In this document: positions 60,584 through 64,000 of the stretch, piece by piece
Numbering within the stretch: position 1 is the first letter of the stretch
How the letters are laid out: each line of letters begins with the position of its first letter
NCBI GenBank assembly: GCA_963680875.1
Contig: OY804578.1
Location: 104,623,689 to 104,687,688 of the forward strand
From: Bathymodiolus brooksi
Taxonomy: Eukaryota; Mollusca; Bivalvia; Mytilida; Modiolidae
DNA: 64,000 nucleotides
Reading direction: 5' to 3'
Made by a program: the position numbers and the translations under genes
The notes under the pieces: model-generated
Told to the model about the DNA's origin: nothing
The model's input: the letters and a program-made list of their open reading frames with translations, nothing else
Databases searched by the model: none

Positions 60584-62600
60584 TCCTATTGCTGTTACGT
60601 TAAGGTGCCAAATTCATTAGCATATTTGGTGCTATTTTATTTCATTCCTTCTTTTAGAACACTTTCCACTTTGCTAATTTGTAATACATTATATTAGGAA
60701 TGACAGTATTGTTTCTGTGAAAAGGTGCTTTTTTTGCATTTGCTACAGTCAATTCAACAATTGACGTCGGCAATTCTTCATATGTACAATACTGTTGTTC
60801 CTCAATTATTCACAATAGACGAAAAAAAATTCATTCAATTATATCAAAAAGGGGAGAAAAAACACAAGCAATAATTATGAATAAATGATAGAAATTGAAT
60901 ATGAGACTTAAAAGTCCTCGAATTTAAATTAAAAGGTGCGTAAGACTACTGATAACAGACGTTAATCATTCCCATCATGGAGGGCTGTACAATAACTCTA
61001 ATTAATATTTCACAACATTAATTATAGTTTTATAATAAACAGCCGTTAGAGAAAACCGATATTTAATTAAGTGCACAAAGAGACGTTTCTAGAATAATAG
61101 TCATTTGGTAAACTCAAATATGATAGTGTAGAAAGCCGAATATTTTAAAAGTCGTTGGGAGGAAGAAAACCAAAAGGCTTAACGAAGATATCCAAACTCG
61201 TCTAAGGCTAACAATGCCTCAGAGGGAGATGAATCTGAGCTTTAATAATAAATACATTATTTACGAACTGTAAGAAAAGTTTGAAGATACCAAAGGGATA
61301 ATATCCCGCCGCAATAGTCGACAGGTAATATAATCCAGAAGGAGTCCCTGGGTATACAAACAGTGCCTAGTTTCATTTTGATGATATCAGCTTCATATCT
61401 TTATAAAGCACATTTGTGCTAATTCTTTTATTCTGTCTTTTAGTGTTGTGTGGAGAATAGTAGAGAAGTCAAATGTTTAATACCGTTGTAAAATCAGCCT
61501 CTGATTCACATCACCCATTGAGTAGCTAATGTCGTTGGGAAATATGTATGGTTATCAAGTGATTGTCAATATCTAATTCCTTTATCGTGCTGACTATGTT
61601 ATAATATGTGACTTACACACAAATATCATGTTGTTAGAGGCCTAGTCTGTAGGAACAACAGCATAATTGTCATGGAGGTAAGACAAGTCTTTTTTCAACA
61701 TATGGAGCTGGATGCTAAGATTGATTCTGCGTGAGTGTTCATTTCATTTCATTGGCCCATTACGTGAGTGTCTTTTGGGACATTATGAATTTTATTTCTA
61801 AGTTGTAGCAACGACTTGCCAGTCGTGACTCATTTCTGCAGTACAGAAAAAAATTAATTGAATCGTCCTGTTTCGATAGTTATCTTAAGTCATTAAAAAC
61901 CTCATGTTTGTCAAGATTGAAATAGAATCGTGCTGTTTATATAGTTATTTAAAGTCATTGAAAACCTCATGGGTGTCAATATTGAATTCAAGTCATTAAA
62001 AACCTCATAGATGCCAAGATTGATAAATACTGATTTGATCAGCTGGAATGTCATACTGTTAAAATATATTAACAACTTTTGTAAACATTGGTTAGTTTTC
62101 AATGTGAACTTAGATGATATATTATATATACATACACCGAAGAGCTTGCCAGCGTTCTATAGAGATGTGAATAATGTGCTGGGTATATTTGGAAATATTA
62201 GAAACAGCCAATATGGGGTAATAAATACATGAAAGTCGATGGTTAGAATTTATCATTTAATAATTGGATGAACTTTTGGCCGAAAAATAGACAATTTATT
62301 TTAAAACGAATAAGTTTAAAGGGAATTGTATTTCAAACTTCATACTTTCATATCGGGGAATATCAAAAGAATGGGTTCAAATCGTATCAAAGACATTCTT
62401 TAAACAGCAAAGTTAGTTTATCAAATAGTGGATCATGTAGGAGATAATACCTGGTTAAGAAACAATTATATGCTTTGTAGACCGTTCTTTGTCCTTTTGT
62501 CATTTTTCTTGTGCTCTCTCTCCTTCGATTTACGGATAATGATTACCCCTTTGGTATCTTCAAACTCTTCATATAATTTGATGAACATTTCGCTGTATCA
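60584..62600. other. no gene; repeat-derived right end of copy 2
   Basis: Counterpart of 30472-32724 with the 142-bp tandem region mostly absent (join at about 60827). It includes repeat R at about 61053-61285 and the mussel-type repeat at about 62470-62580. Confidence 0.5.
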
Positions 62601-62606
62601 CAAATA

Positions 62607-63676
62607 TATTTGTTAATCATTTGCTAGAAAATAAACTTGAAATTTCTCGATGGAAATTACGTAATATTTTTAATTTCTTCAACAATTTTTATTTTTAAAA
62701 CTTTACCTCTTCTGATTACCTCTTTGATATTTTTTTACTTTTCGCTACAAATTTAGAGACTCATATTGTAGTTTATATAATATTTGGCAATATAAAGAAG
62801 AGTATTATCATTTATTTAACTATCTATCACAGCTTTAGATTAACGATAGAGAACTAGATATTAGTACTTTATTTATTGCCAAAATCGGCAAATGTCGCAT
62901 ATATCCCAGAGGGAGGAGAACCATAATGACTATTAATAATAAATACATTACTTAAGATAAAAACGTAGATATCTAATTTAGTGCGTACGCCGTGTTTCTG
63001 GAATAACCTTCATCAGGTACACTCAAGGTCAACATATTTGAAAGCCAAATAATTTAAAAGTCTTTGGGAGCAATGAAGCGAAACAAGAACCACACATTTC
63101 AATAATAACCATGTCAGTGCCCAATCACGGAGTAATGGGTGGATAATAGTCCACCGGCAGAGGTATTGACTCAGTGATAACAATACAAACGTAGATATCA
63201 AATTTAGTGCACGCGACACGTTTGTGGAATAATCTTCAGCATGTATGCTCAAAATGAAAAAAAAAAAAAAAAAAATGGAAGGCAAATAATTTAAAACTCT
63301 TTGGTAGGAAATAAACTAAATAGTGTATTTGTTTATCAACATGCAAAAGTGTATTGAAAAGTAATTTATTTCATTAAATAGTAGATGACATTGGAAAATA
63401 ATATTTGCTCATATGTTGATTAATTCCCTGAATTGGTGTCACATCGCAACTTCAAAGGAGCTTGTACTTTGAAGATATATTATAACAAACATTTTCAAAT
63501 AAACAATATGGTAATGTTAAAAAAGAGCGAATAAGAACTTACATGCAATTCACTGGAGAAAAGTTTGTAAACATGGGCAGGAAGTCAGCCGTGTTTGATG
63601 TTATAAATTGTTGAATATTCCAACATGATTACGATAAAATATTCTAGAACATGTAAACAGAATTAAAGAAAGTTAA
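62607..63676. other. unique right flank, no gene seen
   Basis: Not duplicated. Two pieces of repeat R lie at about 62955-63115 (AAAACGTAGATATCTAATTT, then GTGTTTCTGGAATAACC) and 63187-63310, the latter with a poly-A run at 63257-63275. The minus ORF at 63013-63285 lies inside these repeats and has no support. Confidence 0.55.
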
Positions 63677-64000
63677 AGCTAAGGTCAATCTCCCTCTGAC
63701 ATAGGTGACCTTAGCTAAGGTCAATCTCCCTTTGACATAGGTGACATTAGCTAAGGTCAATCTCTCTCTGACATAGGTGACATTAGCAAAGGTCAATCTC
63801 CCTCTCTCTGACATAGGTGACCTTAGCTAAGGTCAATCTCCCTCTGACATAGGTGACCTTAGCCGATTGTGGCTAAGGTCAATCTCCCTCTGACATAAGT
63901 GACCTTAGCTAACGTCAATCTCCCTCTGACATAGGTGACCTTAGCTAAGGTCAATCTCCCTCTGACATAGGTGACCTTAGCTAAGGTCAATCTTCCTCTG
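63677..64000. repeat. 36-bp minisatellite with nuclear-receptor-like half-sites
   Basis: About nine units of AGCTAAGGTCAATCTCCC plus TCTGACATAGGTGACCTT, running past the window edge. At most unit joins TGACCTTAGCTAAGGTCA forms an 18-bp perfect palindrome, everted AGGTCA half-sites spaced by six. One unit has an 11-bp insertion (GCCGATTGTGG), another an extra CTCT. Regulatory use is only a possibility. Confidence 0.9.

Larger units (their letters stand above)
32725..62606. repeat. tandem segmental duplication, copy 2
   Basis: Direct second copy of 1267-32724. It lacks 56 bp present at about 1664-1719 of copy 1 and most of the 142-bp duplication. It keeps about 994 bp that copy 1 lost and has a contracted, inverted tRNA-like unit. 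Identity ends at CAAATA (62601-62606). Confidence 0.95.

Noticed and set aside
63013..63285. 90-codon minus-strand ORF with a Phe run
   Set aside because: It starts in a poly-A/T run and lies within dispersed repeat R.
1..64000. CRISPR array, operon or other prokaryotic system
   Set aside because: The tandem repeats (464, 142, 48, 36 and 32 bp) lack unique spacers between short identical repeats, and the window has spliced exons and SINEs.

Overview
This is a eukaryotic, gene-poor and repeat-rich window, most likely from a bivalve mollusc and probably a mussel (Mytilidae). The evidence is AT-rich sequence with interrupted genes carrying GT/AG splice sites, kringle and forkhead exons, tRNA-derived SINEs, a tyrosine-recombinase retrotransposon, hAT and RTE-type fragments, and dispersed repeats whose phrases I recall from mussel genomes. 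The species call rests on memory and was not checked. No complete multi-exon gene can be reconstructed.

The layout is a unique left flank (1-1266), a segment of about 31.5 kb (1267-32724), a second copy of that segment in the same orientation (about 29.9 kb, 32725-62606), a unique right flank (62607-63676), and a 36-bp minisatellite running off the right edge (63677-64000). The six bases CAAATA occur at all three junctions, as expected for a tandem duplication through microhomology. The copies are about 99% identical where I counted (8 differences in 1,030 bp of the Fox exon), so almost every feature appears twice.

Each copy holds, left to right: two opposed fragments of one multicopy protein gene (about +0.6 to +1.2 kb), a terminal exon of a divergent forkhead gene on the + strand (+1.7 to +2.7 kb), SINEs and small foldback elements, a minus-strand exon encoding a Ser/Thr-rich repeat stalk plus one membrane helix, a decayed hAT transposase piece, a cluster of tRNA-like elements, a DIRS-order retrotransposon with split direct repeats (about 5.2 kb), an RTE-like LINE 3' fragment, and a minus-strand kringle exon. 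Kringle and stalk exons lie on the same strand with matching intron phase, so they plausibly belong to one gene for a membrane-anchored kringle protein. Copy 2 has a further kringle exon that copy 1 lacks.

The copies differ most at four places. A deletion of about 1 kb in copy 1 removes a kringle exon. The stalk exon of copy 1 has a stop codon. Copy 1 carries five direct 464-bp tRNA-like units where copy 2 carries one inverted unit. Small indels and a catalytic Asp/Asn difference separate the two retrotransposon copies.
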